A stretch of DNA of 64,000 nucleotides from Roseobacter sp. MH60115 (GTDB lineage: Bacteria > Pseudomonadota > Alphaproteobacteria > Rhodobacterales > Rhodobacteraceae). Where the stretch lies: NCBI RefSeq assembly GCF_015644665.1, contig NZ_JADOBQ010000002.1:806001-870000 (forward strand), written 5' to 3'. Below the pieces are notes generated by a model. That model made no database searches. It was not told where the DNA came from and was given only the letters and a program-made list of their open reading frames with translations. The position numbers and the translations under genes are program-made. Positions within the stretch are counted from its first letter, which is position 1. Each line of letters opens with the position of its first letter. Positions 26,516 through 36,211 of this stretch are shown here, piece by piece.

Positions 26516-28408
26516 TTATCCCTTGGCATATCCGATGGTCTGCAGGGCCGTGCGGATTTCATCCAGAATGGCCGGATCATCGATTGTCGCGGGCATCTTG
26601 AACTCTTGATTGTCCGCGATTTTCACAACCGTGGCCCGCAGGATCTTGCCGGACCGTGTCTTGGGCAGGCGGTCCACGACCAGGGCGTTCTTGAAAGCAG
26701 CCACCGGGCCGATCTTTTCGCGTACCAGTTTGACGCATTCGCCCGTGATCTCACCGTGCGGGCGGTTCACGCCGTTGGTCAGGCACAACAGACCCAAGGG
26801 TGATTGCCCCTTGAGAGGATCGGAGACGCCGACCACGGCACATTCCGCCACATCCGGGTGCCCTGCAAGGACTTCTTCCATCGCGCCAGTGCTGAGCCGG
26901 TGGCCCGCGACATTGATCACGTCATCGGTGCGCGCCATGATGTAGAGATAACCATCCGCGTCCATCATGCCCGCGTCGCCGGTTTCATAGTAGCCGGGGA
27001 AGGTGGTCAGATAGCTTTTGCGGAACCGGTCCGTCGCGTTCCAGAGCGTGGGCAGCGTGCCGGGGGGCAGCGGCAGCTTGATTGCGATGGCGCCAAGCTC
27101 GCCTGGTTCTTGCGGATGTCCGGCTTCGTCAAGGATTTGCACGTCATAGCCCGGCATGGCGACCGTGGGAGAGCCCACCTTGACAGGCAATGCCTCCAGC
27201 CCTGCGGGATTGCCCGCGATGGTATAGCCGGTTTCCGTCTGCCACCAGTGATCGTAAACCGGGACACCCAGCAGGTCCTGCGCCCATTCGATGGTATCGG
27301 GATCGGCACGTTCCCCCGCAAGATAGAGCGCACGCAGGCCCGAGAGGTCGTATTTCGCCTTGTATTCGCCCTTGGGGTCTTCGCGTTTCACGGCGCGAAT
27401 GGCCGTGGGGGCGGTGAAAAAGCTGCGCACCTTGTGCTCTTCGATCACGCGCCAGAAGGTGCCCGCATCCGGTGTGCCCACGGGCTTGCCCTCAAAGACG
27501 ATGGTGGTGTTGCCGTGGATCAGGGGGCCGTAGCAGATGTAGCTGTGGCCCACGACCCAGCCCACATCGGAGGCGGCCCAGAACACATCGCCCGGGTCGA
27601 CGTTGTAGATATTCTTCATCGTCCAGTGCAGTGCCACCAGATGCCCGCCGGTGGCCCGCACCACGCCCTTGGGCGCGCCGGTCGTGCCGGAGGTGTAGAG
27701 GATATAGGCGGGATGGTTGCCCTCCACCGGGACGCAATCGGCGGGCGCAACGCCGTTCTGCGCGGCATGCCAGTCAAGATCACGCCCCTCGATCAGCGTG
27801 GCGCGTTCCTGCTCCCGTTGCAGGATAAGGCAGACGTCCGGCTTGTGCGCGGCGATCTCGATCGCGCCGTCCAGCAGGGGTTTGTAGTGGATCACACGCC
27901 CCGGCTCCAACCCGCAGGAGGCGGCGAGGATGGCCTTGGGCTGGCAATCGTCGATCCGCACGGCCAGTTCGTTTGCCGCAAACCCGCCGAAAACCACCGA
28001 ATGGATGGCACCGATGCGCGCGCAGGCCAGCATCGCCTCCAATGCCTCGGGCACCATCGGCATGTAGATGATGACGCGGTCGCCTTTGGTCACGCCCTGG
28101 GCCGCCAGCGCACCGGCCAGGGATGCGACACGGGTCTGCAGCTCCGCGTAGGTGAGGGTGGATTTCGTGCCGGTGATCGGGCTGTCGTGGATGATTGCGG
28201 GTTGATCGCCACGGCCGTTTTCGACATGGCGGTCCACCGCGTTGTAGCAGCCATTGGTCATCCCGTCGGCGAACCATTCATAAAGATGGTCTCCGCGATC
28301 AAACAAGGCTTTGCTGGGCGGTTTCATCCAGTCAATGGCATCCGCCGCCTGCATCCAGAAACCTTCGGGATCTGCCATGCTGGCGTCATAGGTGGCGCGG
28401 TATGTCAT
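26516..28408 (-). CDS. prpE: Propionyl-CoA synthetase
   Basis: This 630-residue adenylate-forming ligase activates propionate to propionyl-CoA. Motifs in order: acetyl-CoA-synthetase-type N-terminus (DPEGFWMQAADAIDW), AMP-binding P-loop YTSGTTGAPKGV, WWQTETG, YETGDAGMMD, and the catalytic Lys region PKTRSGKILR near the C-terminus. The active-site stretch SDVGWVVGHSYICYGP is the propionyl/acetyl-type pocket. A GGGGGAG ribosome-binding site precedes the start. It heads a prpE-hyuA-hyuB set on the minus strand; no methylcitrate or propionyl-CoA carboxylase genes are nearby. Confidence 0.92.
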   Translation of the reverse strand: MTYRATYDASMADPEGFWMQAADAIDWMKPPSKALFDRGDHLYEWFADGMTNGCYNAVDRHVENGRGDQPAIIHDSPITGTKSTLTYAELQTRVASLAGALAAQGVTKGDRVIIYMPMVPEALEAMLACARIGAIHSVVFGGFAANELAVRIDDCQPKAILAASCGLEPGRVIHYKPLLDGAIEIAAHKPDVCLILQREQERATLIEGRDLDWHAAQNGVAPADCVPVEGNHPAYILYTSGTTGAPKGVVRATGGHLVALHWTMKNIYNVDPGDVFWAASDVGWVVGHSYICYGPLIHGNTTIVFEGKPVGTPDAGTFWRVIEEHKVRSFFTAPTAIRAVKREDPKGEYKAKYDLSGLRALYLAGERADPDTIEWAQDLLGVPVYDHWWQTETGYTIAGNPAGLEALPVKVGSPTVAMPGYDVQILDEAGHPQEPGELGAIAIKLPLPPGTLPTLWNATDRFRKSYLTTFPGYYETGDAGMMDADGYLYIMARTDDVINVAGHRLSTGAMEEVLAGHPDVAECAVVGVSDPLKGQSPLGLLCLTNGVNRPHGEITGECVKLVREKIGPVAAFKNALVVDRLPKTRSGKILRATVVKIADNQEFKMPATIDDPAILDEIRTALQTIGYAKG

Positions 28409-28482
28409 CGATTAGTCTCCCCCTGAACCGTATCGGCGCCATGGTTACGCCCAAGGTGCGGGGGAGAGCAAGTATGTGAGGG

Positions 28483-28800
28483 CTAACGCTTTCCGATTAT
28501 TTCACGGATCGGGCTGGCGTTGACCCCGCCATTGGTGCTGATCGAGTCGGCGTTGAGGACGCGCTGCACCACATCTTCACAATCGCCGGGCGCGAGCGGG
28601 TTGCACCCCCAGCTGCGATTATAGACGCGCACCTCGCCGGTCAGCACGGTGCCGCCGCGCTGCTGGAATTCGCGAATGATGGTTTCATAGTCACGACCGT
28701 GAACGGTCACCGTGCTGGATTGTGTGGCCGCAAAGGCGGTCGAGGCGCTGAGCGCGACTGCCGCACCGAGGATGACAGCGGGTAAGGGGAAGTGTTTCAT
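28483..28800 (-). CDS. Small secreted protein, function unknown
   Basis: The 105-residue product has a signal peptide (KHFPLPAVILGAAVALSASTAFA). The mature part is a compact domain of about 80 residues with two cysteines (WGCNPLAPGDCEDVV) likely to form a disulfide. The PGDCE motif is shared with the neighbouring lipoprotein at 28968-29237, suggesting distant paralogy. The start at 28800 has GGAGA upstream; an in-frame ATG six codons earlier lacks one. Confidence 0.62.
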   Translation of the reverse strand: MKHFPLPAVILGAAVALSASTAFAATQSSTVTVHGRDYETIIREFQQRGGTVLTGEVRVYNRSWGCNPLAPGDCEDVVQRVLNADSISTNGGVNASPIREIIGKR

Positions 28801-28967
28801 GGAATTCTCCTGTATCAATGGCGGCGCGGCCTCTGGGGGATGCCGGGCCTTACCGTATCGATCTAGGAAGATGCGCGCGCCGCTGCGCGAATTGTTGCAG
28901 GATCTGGAAGGCTAGTGATCGCGCGTGACAGGCGCGTGGCACGATGGCCCGCCGGTTGGGATCAGAA

Positions 28968-29237
28968 TTAGTCCCGGTCGAAGATATTGGATTCCTTGCC
29001 GCGCCGCACGGCAGCTTCGCAGTCGCCGGGGCTGTCGATCTTGCAGATGAAATACTTGCCTCGGACACGGGCGCTTGTCGTTTCGAAGGAGCCGTTTTCG
29101 GTTTCGATCACCCGGGTGCGCAGGACATAGCTCTCGTCGTCAACGACAATCGAGCTGAGCCGCTCTTCGGCAACGGTGGCACAGGCCCCAACGGCGAGCA
29201 CGGAGAGGGCGGGTGAAAAACGCAATTTGCGAGACAC
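28968..29237 (-). CDS. Small predicted lipoprotein, function unknown
   Basis: The 89-residue product has a hydrophobic leader ending in a lipobox-like AVGAC (Cys 19). The mature part carries KYFICKIDSPGDCEAAVRRG, with two cysteines and the SPGDCE motif that echoes APGDCE in the adjacent secreted protein. Same strand, about 167 bases apart. No domain recognised. Confidence 0.58.
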   Translation of the reverse strand: MSRKLRFSPALSVLAVGACATVAEERLSSIVVDDESYVLRTRVIETENGSFETTSARVRGKYFICKIDSPGDCEAAVRRGKESNIFDRD

Positions 29238-29589
29238 CGGATAATTTCCTTCTGAACTAAAATACCGGCACTTTCTGCACCGACGTGAAAATGAGATGTG
29301 ACTTCGCGGTCGGAATTCAACCCATGCGCGTCCTCGTGACCCAAGCGTGGGGATACGTGACTGGCGCAGAGCGCGCGCCTTTCACGCGGGCTCTTTGAGC
29401 GCAAGGTTCTGGCCAAGAGCGGGTCGCCACCGATGGTCGCCACGGCTTAGATCGCGCAAACATCCAGCGCCCAGAGTGCATCACTCTGGGTGCAGTTTTC
29501 GGTCCGCTTCAAAAGCGCGCGACTGTACGCCCGCTGACGCATTCCTTGCAGAATTACCTGTCTCCGAAAGCCCGCCGCGTCGACAGGGG
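29238..29589. other. Intergenic region with one strong hairpin
   Basis: These 352 bases lie between the maeB stop and the small lipoprotein gene. The notable structure is a 12-pair hairpin, arms at 29467-29478 and 29482-29493 with a three-base loop and one wobble, followed on the plus strand by AGTTTTC. It could end maeB transcription or be a protein-binding site. A short direct duplication GGTCGCCAC occurs at about 29424-29446. No gene recognised. Confidence 0.5.
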
Positions 29590-31866
29590 TCAGCCGTAGT
29601 GAGCCACAGGCGTGCCCGCGATTGCCGACATGTTCAGCAATCCCCGCGCCGTGATCGAGGGCGAGACGATATGGGCCCGGTTGCCCATGCCCATCAGGAT
29701 CGGTCCAACCTCGAGCCCGCCGCCTTTCATTTTCAAGATGTTACGCACGCCCGAGGCCGCATCGGCATGGGCGAAGACCAACACATTGGCTGCCCCCTCC
29801 GGCATGCGATTGCCGGGCAGGATGCGCGCGCGCAGCTCCGGATCGAGCGCGGTGTCGATGTTCATCTCGCCTTCGTAGCAGAAGTCGTGACCTTGGGAAT
29901 CCAGCAGCCTGATGGCCGCCCGCAGGCGCCCGCCGGTGCCGTCGCCGCGGTTGCCGAATTGCGATTGTGAGCAGAAGGCGATCCGCGGCTCGATGCCAAA
30001 GCGGCGCACGTGGCGCGCGGCCCCGATGGCGATCTCGGCGATCTGCTCGGGGTCAGGATGCAGGTGCACCTGCGTGTCGGCGACAAAGAGAGGCCCATCT
30101 TCGAGGATCATCATCGACAGCGCCCCGACAGGGCGCAGATCGTCCCGGCCAAGGATCTGGGTCAGGTAGTTCAGATGCCAGCTGAACTCGCCGAAGGTGC
30201 CGCAGATCAGGCTGTCGGCCTCTTCGCGGTGCACCATCACCGCGCCAATGGCGGTGGTATTGGTGCGCATGATCGCGCGGGCGATGTCCGGCGTGCCACC
30301 GCGCCGGGACATGAGCTCGTGGTAGGTCTCCCAGTAGTCCCGGTAGCGCGGGTCGTTTTCGGGGTTCACCAGATCGACGTCCTTGCCCAGCCGGATGGTC
30401 AGGCCGGCGCGGTCCAGTCGCGTCTCGATGACCTCCGGGCGCCCGATGAGAATGGGGCGTTCGGTGGTTTCCTCCAGCATCGCCTGGGCGCAGCGCAGCA
30501 CGCGTTCATCCTCGCCTTCGGCAAAGACGATGCGGCGCGGTGTGCTGCGGGCCGCCTGAAACACCGGGCGCATCAGCAGGGCGGATTTGAACACGGAGCC
30601 GTCGAGTTTCTGCCGGTAGGCATCCAGGTCTTCGATGGGCCGCGTGGCCACCCCGGTTTCCATCGCCGCCCGCGCCACGGCAGAGGAGACAACGCTGACC
30701 AGTCGCGGATCGAAGGGCTTGGGGATCAGGTAGTCGGCCCCGAAGGTCAGTTCTTCACCCTGATAAGCAGCGGCGGCCTCGGCAGAGGTGGTGGCGCGCG
30801 CAAGCTCGGCAATCCCGTCGATACAGGCCAGTTCCATTTCGTCATTGATCGTGGTGGCGCCTACATCCAGCGCGCCCCGGAAGATGAAGGGAAAACACAG
30901 CACGTTGTTGACCTGATTGGGAAAATCGCTTCGGCCCGTGGCAATGATCGCATCGGGCGCAACCTCGCGGGCCAGATCGGGCAGGATTTCCGGCGTCGGA
31001 TTGGCAAGGGCAAAGATGATCGGCCGGTCGGTCATCTGCTTGACCATCTCAGGCGTCAGCACGCCCGGCCCGGAGAGACCCAGAAAGAGATCGGCGCCGG
31101 GGATGACGTCTTCTAGGGTGCGCAGATCGGAGCTTTGCGCAAATTCAGACTTGGAGGGATTCATATCCACCTCGCGCCCGTCATAGACGAGCCCGTGGAT
31201 ATCGCAGAGCCAGATGTTTTCACGTTTCACGCCAAGTTTCAGCAGCATGTTCAGGCAGGCGATGCCTGCCGCGCCGCCGCCGGTCGAGACGATCTTGATG
31301 TCCTCAAAGGACTTGCCCGATACATGCAGGGCATTTTTCACAGCCGCGCCAACGACGATGGCGGTGCCATGCTGATCGTCATGAAAGACGGGAATGTTCA
31401 TGCGTTCGCGGCAAATGCGTTCGACCGTGAAACAGTCGGGCGCCTTGATGTCTTCGAGATTAATCGCCCCGAAAGAAGGCTCCAGCGCGCAGACGATATC
31501 GGCGAGTTTTTCCGGGTCTGTTTCGTCGACCTCGATATCAAAGCAATCGATGGAGGCGAATTTCTTGAAGAGCACCGCCTTGCCTTCCATCACCGGCTTG
31601 GAGGCCAGCGCACCGATGTTGCCAAGCCCCAGCACCGCGGTACCGTTGCTGACCACCGCCACCAGATTGCCGCGTGCGGTGTAGCGGGCGGCGGTTGAGG
31701 GATCGGCCTTGATCTCAAGGCAGGCTTCGGCCACCCCGGGAGAATAGGCGCGGGCCAGATCGCGACCGTTCGCCAGCGGCTTGGTGGCGCGGATTTCGAG
31801 TTTTCCCGGTTTGGGGTGTTCGTGGTAGTCCAGCGCCGCCTGGCGCAAGTTGGTGGTGTCGCTCAT
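29590..31866 (-). CDS. maeB: NADP-dependent malic enzyme (fused phosphotransacetylase-like domain)
   Basis: The 758-residue enzyme oxidatively decarboxylates malate to pyruvate, making NADPH. The N-terminal part (to about 430) has the malic-enzyme signatures [38 protein letters not shown] and the nucleotide region [15 protein letters not shown]. The C-terminal about 320 residues form a phosphotransacetylase-like regulatory domain ([14 protein letters not shown] and onward), as in MaeB. The start at 31866 follows AGGCAGG; the frame is open 20 codons further but without support. A small palindrome GTTTA-N4-TAAAC (31893-31906) lies just upstream. Confidence 0.95.
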   Translation of the reverse strand: MSDTTNLRQAALDYHEHPKPGKLEIRATKPLANGRDLARAYSPGVAEACLEIKADPSTAARYTARGNLVAVVSNGTAVLGLGNIGALASKPVMEGKAVLFKKFASIDCFDIEVDETDPEKLADIVCALEPSFGAINLEDIKAPDCFTVERICRERMNIPVFHDDQHGTAIVVGAAVKNALHVSGKSFEDIKIVSTGGGAAGIACLNMLLKLGVKRENIWLCDIHGLVYDGREVDMNPSKSEFAQSSDLRTLEDVIPGADLFLGLSGPGVLTPEMVKQMTDRPIIFALANPTPEILPDLAREVAPDAIIATGRSDFPNQVNNVLCFPFIFRGALDVGATTINDEMELACIDGIAELARATTSAEAAAAYQGEELTFGADYLIPKPFDPRLVSVVSSAVARAAMETGVATRPIEDLDAYRQKLDGSVFKSALLMRPVFQAARSTPRRIVFAEGEDERVLRCAQAMLEETTERPILIGRPEVIETRLDRAGLTIRLGKDVDLVNPENDPRYRDYWETYHELMSRRGGTPDIARAIMRTNTTAIGAVMVHREEADSLICGTFGEFSWHLNYLTQILGRDDLRPVGALSMMILEDGPLFVADTQVHLHPDPEQIAEIAIGAARHVRRFGIEPRIAFCSQSQFGNRGDGTGGRLRAAIRLLDSQGHDFCYEGEMNIDTALDPELRARILPGNRMPEGAANVLVFAHADAASGVRNILKMKGGGLEVGPILMGMGNRAHIVSPSITARGLLNMSAIAGTPVAHYG

Positions 31867-31940
31867 GATCTGCCTGCCTTCTCCCCGGGATAGTTTAGTG
31901 TTAAACCAGTTGGCCGCAGGGGCCAAGGTGCTGATTTAAC

Positions 31941-31990
31941 GAGGGGCGTTGCCCCTCGAGCTCCCCGGATATTTTTGGCCAGAAGAAGGT
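31941..31990 (+). repeat. Dispersed repeat family B, plus orientation
   Basis: The GAGGGGC/GCCCCTC hairpin (31941-31957, loop GTT) is followed by CTCCCCGGATATTTTTGG and CCAGAAGAAGG. It shares layout and end sequence with the copies at 20446-20509 and 59724-59776. It lies in the divergent region between maeB and the bicupin gene. Confidence 0.75.
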
Positions 31991-32050
31991 GGGGTGGCTT
32001 GTCAAATCAAGGCACCGGGCGCAGGTTGCCGCGACGATTGTGAGGATGAG

Positions 32051-33136
32051 ATGAGCGAGACAAGGGCTGAAGTATTGCTGCCGACACATGAATTGCGCGA
32101 GGATATTCCCTTTTTCACCAAGGTGTTGGGGATGCGCATGGAGATGATCTATCCGGCAGATGATCCAACCGTCGCCGTCTTTTGCGGCCACGGGCTGCGC
32201 GTCCGGGTGCAAAAGGATGCTGACGTCTCGCCCGGCGTGTTGCGCATTCTGACAGATGATCCGAAAGACTTTGCCGAGGGTCGGACGAACCTGACGGCGC
32301 CGAATGGCACGCGCATCGAAATCCGCCCGCTGAAGGAGCCTTTGGTGATGCCGGACACCGTGCACAGCTTTGTCGTGCGCCGATTGGCGGATCAGGCGCC
32401 CTGGGTGATCGGGCGCGCGGGTATGCACTACCGCGATCTGATCCCCAACCGGCTCGGCGGGTCTATTATCGCCAGCCACATCCGCATTCCGGACGGTGGA
32501 CCGGTGCCGGACATGGTGCATTATCACACGGTCGGGTTTCAGCTGATCTTCTGTTACCGGGGTTGGGTTGATCTGGTTTACGAAGACCAGGGGGAGCCGT
32601 TTCGCCTGCATGCGGGCAATTGCGTGATCCAACCACCGGAAATCCGCCACCGGGTGCTTTATGCCTCCGACAACATCGAGGTCATCGAGATCGGGGTACC
32701 AGCCGAACATGTCACGACCATTGATCACGAGATGGAGTTGCCGAACGGGCCTGCGAACCCGGACCGGGTGTTTCAGGGTCAGCGGTTTGTGCACCACAAG
32801 GCGGAGCATGCCCGGTGGCAGCCGTTCCGCGTGCCGGGCTTCCAGAGCCGGGACACGACCATCGCCGAGCACACGGAAAACGTCGCCGGGGTACATGTGG
32901 TGCGCAAGGCGGGCGGTGACGGCGCGTGGACGCGGCACGATAGCGATATCCTTTTCACCTTTGTCATGGAGGGGCGCATGGTGCTGGAAGGTGACGGGCG
33001 CGCGCCTCACGCGCTGGAAGCAGGTGATGCATTCGTGATCCCGCCGGGGATGAAAACACGCTATGCCGACCCCTCCGACGACGTGGAACTGCTCGAAGTC
33101 TCCCTGCCGGGCGTGTTTCGGACGACGGTGGGATAG
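32051..33136 (+). CDS. VOC-like/bicupin protein, function unknown
   Basis: The 361-residue protein has three parts. The N-terminal glyoxalase/VOC-like module is at about 1-95 (LPTHELREDIPFFTKVLGM). The first cupin is at about 130-235 (DMVHYHTVGFQLIFCYRG, then GNCVIQPPEIRHRV). The second cupin is at about 255-355 (RHDSDILFTFVMEGRM, then GDAFVIPPGMKTR). Cupin 1 has plausible metal-binding histidines; cupin 2 has fewer. The start at 32051 follows AGGAT. It lies 84 bases ahead of cdd on the same strand, so a link to pyrimidine or nucleoside breakdown is possible but unproven. Confidence 0.7.
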   Translation: MSETRAEVLLPTHELREDIPFFTKVLGMRMEMIYPADDPTVAVFCGHGLRVRVQKDADVSPGVLRILTDDPKDFAEGRTNLTAPNGTRIEIRPLKEPLVMPDTVHSFVVRRLADQAPWVIGRAGMHYRDLIPNRLGGSIIASHIRIPDGGPVPDMVHYHTVGFQLIFCYRGWVDLVYEDQGEPFRLHAGNCVIQPPEIRHRVLYASDNIEVIEIGVPAEHVTTIDHEMELPNGPANPDRVFQGQRFVHHKAEHARWQPFRVPGFQSRDTTIAEHTENVAGVHVVRKAGGDGAWTRHDSDILFTFVMEGRMVLEGDGRAPHALEAGDAFVIPPGMKTRYADPSDDVELLEVSLPGVFRTTVG

Positions 33137-33220
33137 CATAGAAAACCACGCTGAGCCCTTGCAAACCTGTGCAACTGAGGACACCCTGCGGGCCGAACGA
33201 TGGTGAGGAGAGCTTTGTCG

Positions 33221-33610
33221 ATGTCCCTCAAAGAGGCAGCAAACGCGGTGCGCGAGAACGCGCATGCGCCTTACTCGAATTTCAAGGTCGGTGCGGCGAT
33301 CCGGGCGCAGTCGGGCACCATTTACGTCGGCTGCAATGTGGAGAATGTCGCCTATCCCGAAGGGACCTGTGCGGAGGCTGGCGCCATTGCTGCAATGGTT
33401 GCTGCGGGCGAGACGGCGCTGACCGAAGCCTATGTGATTGCGGGATCGCCGATGCCCGTGACCCCCTGTGGCGGCTGCCGTCAGAAACTGGCGGAATTCG
33501 CTCAGGGCACCACCCGCGTCACCATGGCGACCACCAGCGGCGTGGAGCAGGTCACGACGGTTGCAGAGCTTTTGCCGGGCGTGTTCAACGCGGCGCATAT
33601 GGAGACATGA
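33221..33610 (+). CDS. cdd: Cytidine deaminase
   Basis: This 129-residue zinc enzyme deaminates (deoxy)cytidine to (deoxy)uridine. It has the substrate-pocket motif SNFKVGAA, the catalytic TCAEAGA (C50 zinc ligand, E52 proton shuttle) and PCGGCRQ (C83, C86 zinc ligands). I prefer the ATG at 33221 because GAGGAG (33205-33210) precedes it; an ATG at 33200 would add seven residues without a ribosome-binding site. The stop overlaps the deoA start as ATGA. Confidence 0.94.
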   Translation: MSLKEAANAVRENAHAPYSNFKVGAAIRAQSGTIYVGCNVENVAYPEGTCAEAGAIAAMVAAGETALTEAYVIAGSPMPVTPCGGCRQKLAEFAQGTTRVTMATTSGVEQVTTVAELLPGVFNAAHMET

Positions 33611-34920
33611 GCCTGCTGACCGCGCGCAACATCCTGACCCGATTGCGGCATGGCGAGGCCTTGCAGAAGGAACACCTGGTCTGGCTCGCTGATGGTCTGG
33701 CCGATGGATCGGTGAGTGACGCGCAGGCCGGGGCCTTTGCCATGGGTGTTTGCGTGCGTGGGCTCAGTGACGCGGCGCGGGTCGCGTTGACATTGGCCAT
33801 GCGCGACAGTGGGCGCGTGCTGGCGTGGCAACTCGACGGGCCGGTGGTCGATAAACACTCCACCGGCGGTGTCGGGGACTGCGTGTCCCTGGTTCTGGCG
33901 CCCGCGCTGGCCGCCTGTGGCGCCTTTGTGCCGATGATCTCGGGCCGGGGTCTGGGCCACACCGGCGGAACGCTGGATAAACTCGACGCGATCCCCGGCG
34001 TCACCACGCAACTGGACGAGGCGCGCTTTCGGGATGTCGTCGGCGAGGCCGGATGCGCGATCGTCGGGGCCAGCGCGGATATCGCGCCCGCAGACAAGCG
34101 GCTTTATGCGGTGCGGGATGTCACATCGACCGTGGACAGCCTTGATCTGATCACTGCGTCCATCCTCTCCAAAAAACTGGCAGGCGGGTTGGAAGGTCTT
34201 GTGCTGGATGTGAAAACCGGCAGCGGCGCCTTCATGAAGGACATGGACGCGGCCCGTGCGCTTGCAAATGCGCTGGTGGAAACCGCCAATGCCGCCGGAT
34301 GCAAGACCACGGCTGTCATCAGCGACATGAACCAACCGCTGGCTGCGAGCCTTGGCAACGCGCTGGAAGTGGCGGAGGTGATGCGGGTTCTGACCGTCGA
34401 CCCAAGCGGCCCCCTCGTGGAGATTTCCGCAGCACTTGGCGGTGTTTTGCTGGCCAATGCCGGGCTGGCAAAGGACGTGCAGGCGGGCACGGATGCTATC
34501 ACGGCGGCGTTGCAGGACGGGCGCGCGGCAGAGCGCTTTGGGCGGATGATTGCGGCCATGGGCGGGCCTGTTCGATTTGTCGAGAACTGGGCGCGTTTCC
34601 TGCCCGAAGCGACGGTGATCCGCGAGGTCAAAGCCCCCGCATCGGGCTATGTCACGGCCATAGACGGCGAAGCATTGGGCATGGTTGTGGTCGATCTGGG
34701 CGGCGGACGCGTGGTGGAAAGCGACACGATTGACCCTGCTGTCGGTTTGGGGCAGGTGGTGCGCCTGGGCGACAAGATTGCGCAGGGCCAGCCATTGGCG
34801 GTTGTCCACGCGGCACGGCCTGATGCGGCGGACAGGGCGGCGGCGGCGGTGCGGGCGGCGATCATGATCGGCCCATCCGCCGCAGCGGCCCTGCCGTTGA
34901 TCAAAGAGAGAGTAGGTTGA
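33607..34920 (+). CDS. deoA: Thymidine phosphorylase
   Basis: This 437-residue enzyme cleaves thymidine or deoxyuridine with phosphate to the base and deoxyribose 1-phosphate. Seen are the family signature KHSTGGVGD (near residue 84), SGRGLGHTGGTLDKL, the SKKLAGGLEGLVLDVKTGSG stretch and the C-terminal barrel-like domain (APASGYV). The start at 33607 overlaps the cdd stop (ATGA). Its stop TGA shares its A with the deoB ATG. Product deoxyribose 1-phosphate is the substrate of the next gene. Confidence 0.96.
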   Translation: MSLLTARNILTRLRHGEALQKEHLVWLADGLADGSVSDAQAGAFAMGVCVRGLSDAARVALTLAMRDSGRVLAWQLDGPVVDKHSTGGVGDCVSLVLAPALAACGAFVPMISGRGLGHTGGTLDKLDAIPGVTTQLDEARFRDVVGEAGCAIVGASADIAPADKRLYAVRDVTSTVDSLDLITASILSKKLAGGLEGLVLDVKTGSGAFMKDMDAARALANALVETANAAGCKTTAVISDMNQPLAASLGNALEVAEVMRVLTVDPSGPLVEISAALGGVLLANAGLAKDVQAGTDAITAALQDGRAAERFGRMIAAMGGPVRFVENWARFLPEATVIREVKAPASGYVTAIDGEALGMVVVDLGGGRVVESDTIDPAVGLGQVVRLGDKIAQGQPLAVVHAARPDAADRAAAAVRAAIMIGPSAAAALPLIKERVG

Positions 34921-36116
34921 TGGCACGCGCATTCCTGATTGTGATGGATTCCGTTGGGATCGGTGGGGCGCCTGACGCGGCGCTCTATTACAACGGCGTC
35001 GTTCCGGATGAGGGCGCAAATACGGTTGCCCACATCGCGCGCGCCTGTGCGCAGGGCGCGGCAGCCGAGGGGCGCCTTGGCCCCTTGCGGATGCGCAATC
35101 TGGACGCCTTGGGCCTGGGGCGGGCCGTACAACTGGCCAGCGGGCAGATCGCCTTGGGTCTTGGGCAGGAGCCCACGGGAACCTGGGGGGTCGCAACCGA
35201 AGTCTCGAAGGGCAAGGACACACCGTCCGGCCATTGGGAACTGGCCGGTGTGCCGGTGCCTTGGGACTGGCACTATTTCCCGGATAAAGAGCCTGCGTTT
35301 CCGGCGGATCTGGTCGAAAGGACCATCGCGCTGGCCGAGGCAGATGGTATTTTGGGCAATTGCCATGCATCGGGCACCGCCATCATCGAGATACACGGCG
35401 CGGAGCATATCAAGACGGGCCGCCCGATTTGCTACACCTCCGCGGACTCCGTGTTCCAGATCGCAGCCCATGAAGAGGCCTTCGGGTTGGACAAGCTGCT
35501 GACGCTCTGCGAAGCGCTCGCACCGACGCTACATGAGATGCGCGTGGGCCGCGTGATTTCGCGCCCCTTCGTTGGCAGTCCGCAAACCGGGTTTCGCCGC
35601 ACTGCAAACCGGCGTGATTTTGCAATCGCACCTCCGAAACCCGTGCTGACCAATTGGGTGCAGGACGCTGGGCACAAGGTCTATGGCGTCGGCAAGATCG
35701 GCGATATCTTTTCGATGCAGGGCATCGACCGCGTGCGGAAAGGGCCGGACAAGGCGCTGATGCAGCATCTTGCCGGTCTGATGGCGACGGCGGAGCCGGG
35801 CAGCCTTGTCTTTGCCAATTTTGTCGAGTTCGACAGCCTCTATGGACATCGGCGCGATGTATCCGGGTACGCGCGGGCACTGGAGTGGTTCGATGCCGAG
35901 GTCGGCAAGCTGCTGGGCCAGTTGCGGGAGGGGGACATCATGGTTTTCACGGCGGATCATGGAAACGATCCCACCTGGGTTGGCACGGATCACACCCGCG
36001 AACGGGTACCGGTGCTGATCGCCGGCATGGGGACCGAGGCTCTGGGGCACATCGGGTTCAGCGACGTCGCCACCCTTGTTGCGCAGCATCTGGGTGTGCC
36101 GGTGCCTGCCACCTGA
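34920..36116 (+). CDS. deoB: Phosphopentomutase
   Basis: The 398-residue alkaline-phosphatase-superfamily enzyme converts (deoxy)ribose 1-phosphate to the 5-phosphate. Metal ligands are visible: D10 in LIVMDSVG, the Asp/His set in EFDSLYGHRRD, and FTADHGNDPTW with GTDHTRE. The phospho-acceptor segment is GANTVAH (Thr). Start is the ATG at 34920 (TGATG overlap with deoA). A deoC aldolase is not in the window. Confidence 0.96.
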   Translation: MARAFLIVMDSVGIGGAPDAALYYNGVVPDEGANTVAHIARACAQGAAAEGRLGPLRMRNLDALGLGRAVQLASGQIALGLGQEPTGTWGVATEVSKGKDTPSGHWELAGVPVPWDWHYFPDKEPAFPADLVERTIALAEADGILGNCHASGTAIIEIHGAEHIKTGRPICYTSADSVFQIAAHEEAFGLDKLLTLCEALAPTLHEMRVGRVISRPFVGSPQTGFRRTANRRDFAIAPPKPVLTNWVQDAGHKVYGVGKIGDIFSMQGIDRVRKGPDKALMQHLAGLMATAEPGSLVFANFVEFDSLYGHRRDVSGYARALEWFDAEVGKLLGQLREGDIMVFTADHGNDPTWVGTDHTRERVPVLIAGMGTEALGHIGFSDVATLVAQHLGVPVPAT

Positions 36117-36211
36117 TCTGATGCGGGATCGGGCCAGCAATTTTGCCTCGCCTGCTTGCAGCCCGACAGCCTTCGGGTCTAAACGGAAGCAGGTTCAAAA
36201 AGAGGTGCCCC

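Noticed and set aside
26804-28426. Plus-strand open frame of 540 codons opposite prpE
   Set aside because: Shadow of a clearly coding prpE in the opposite strand.
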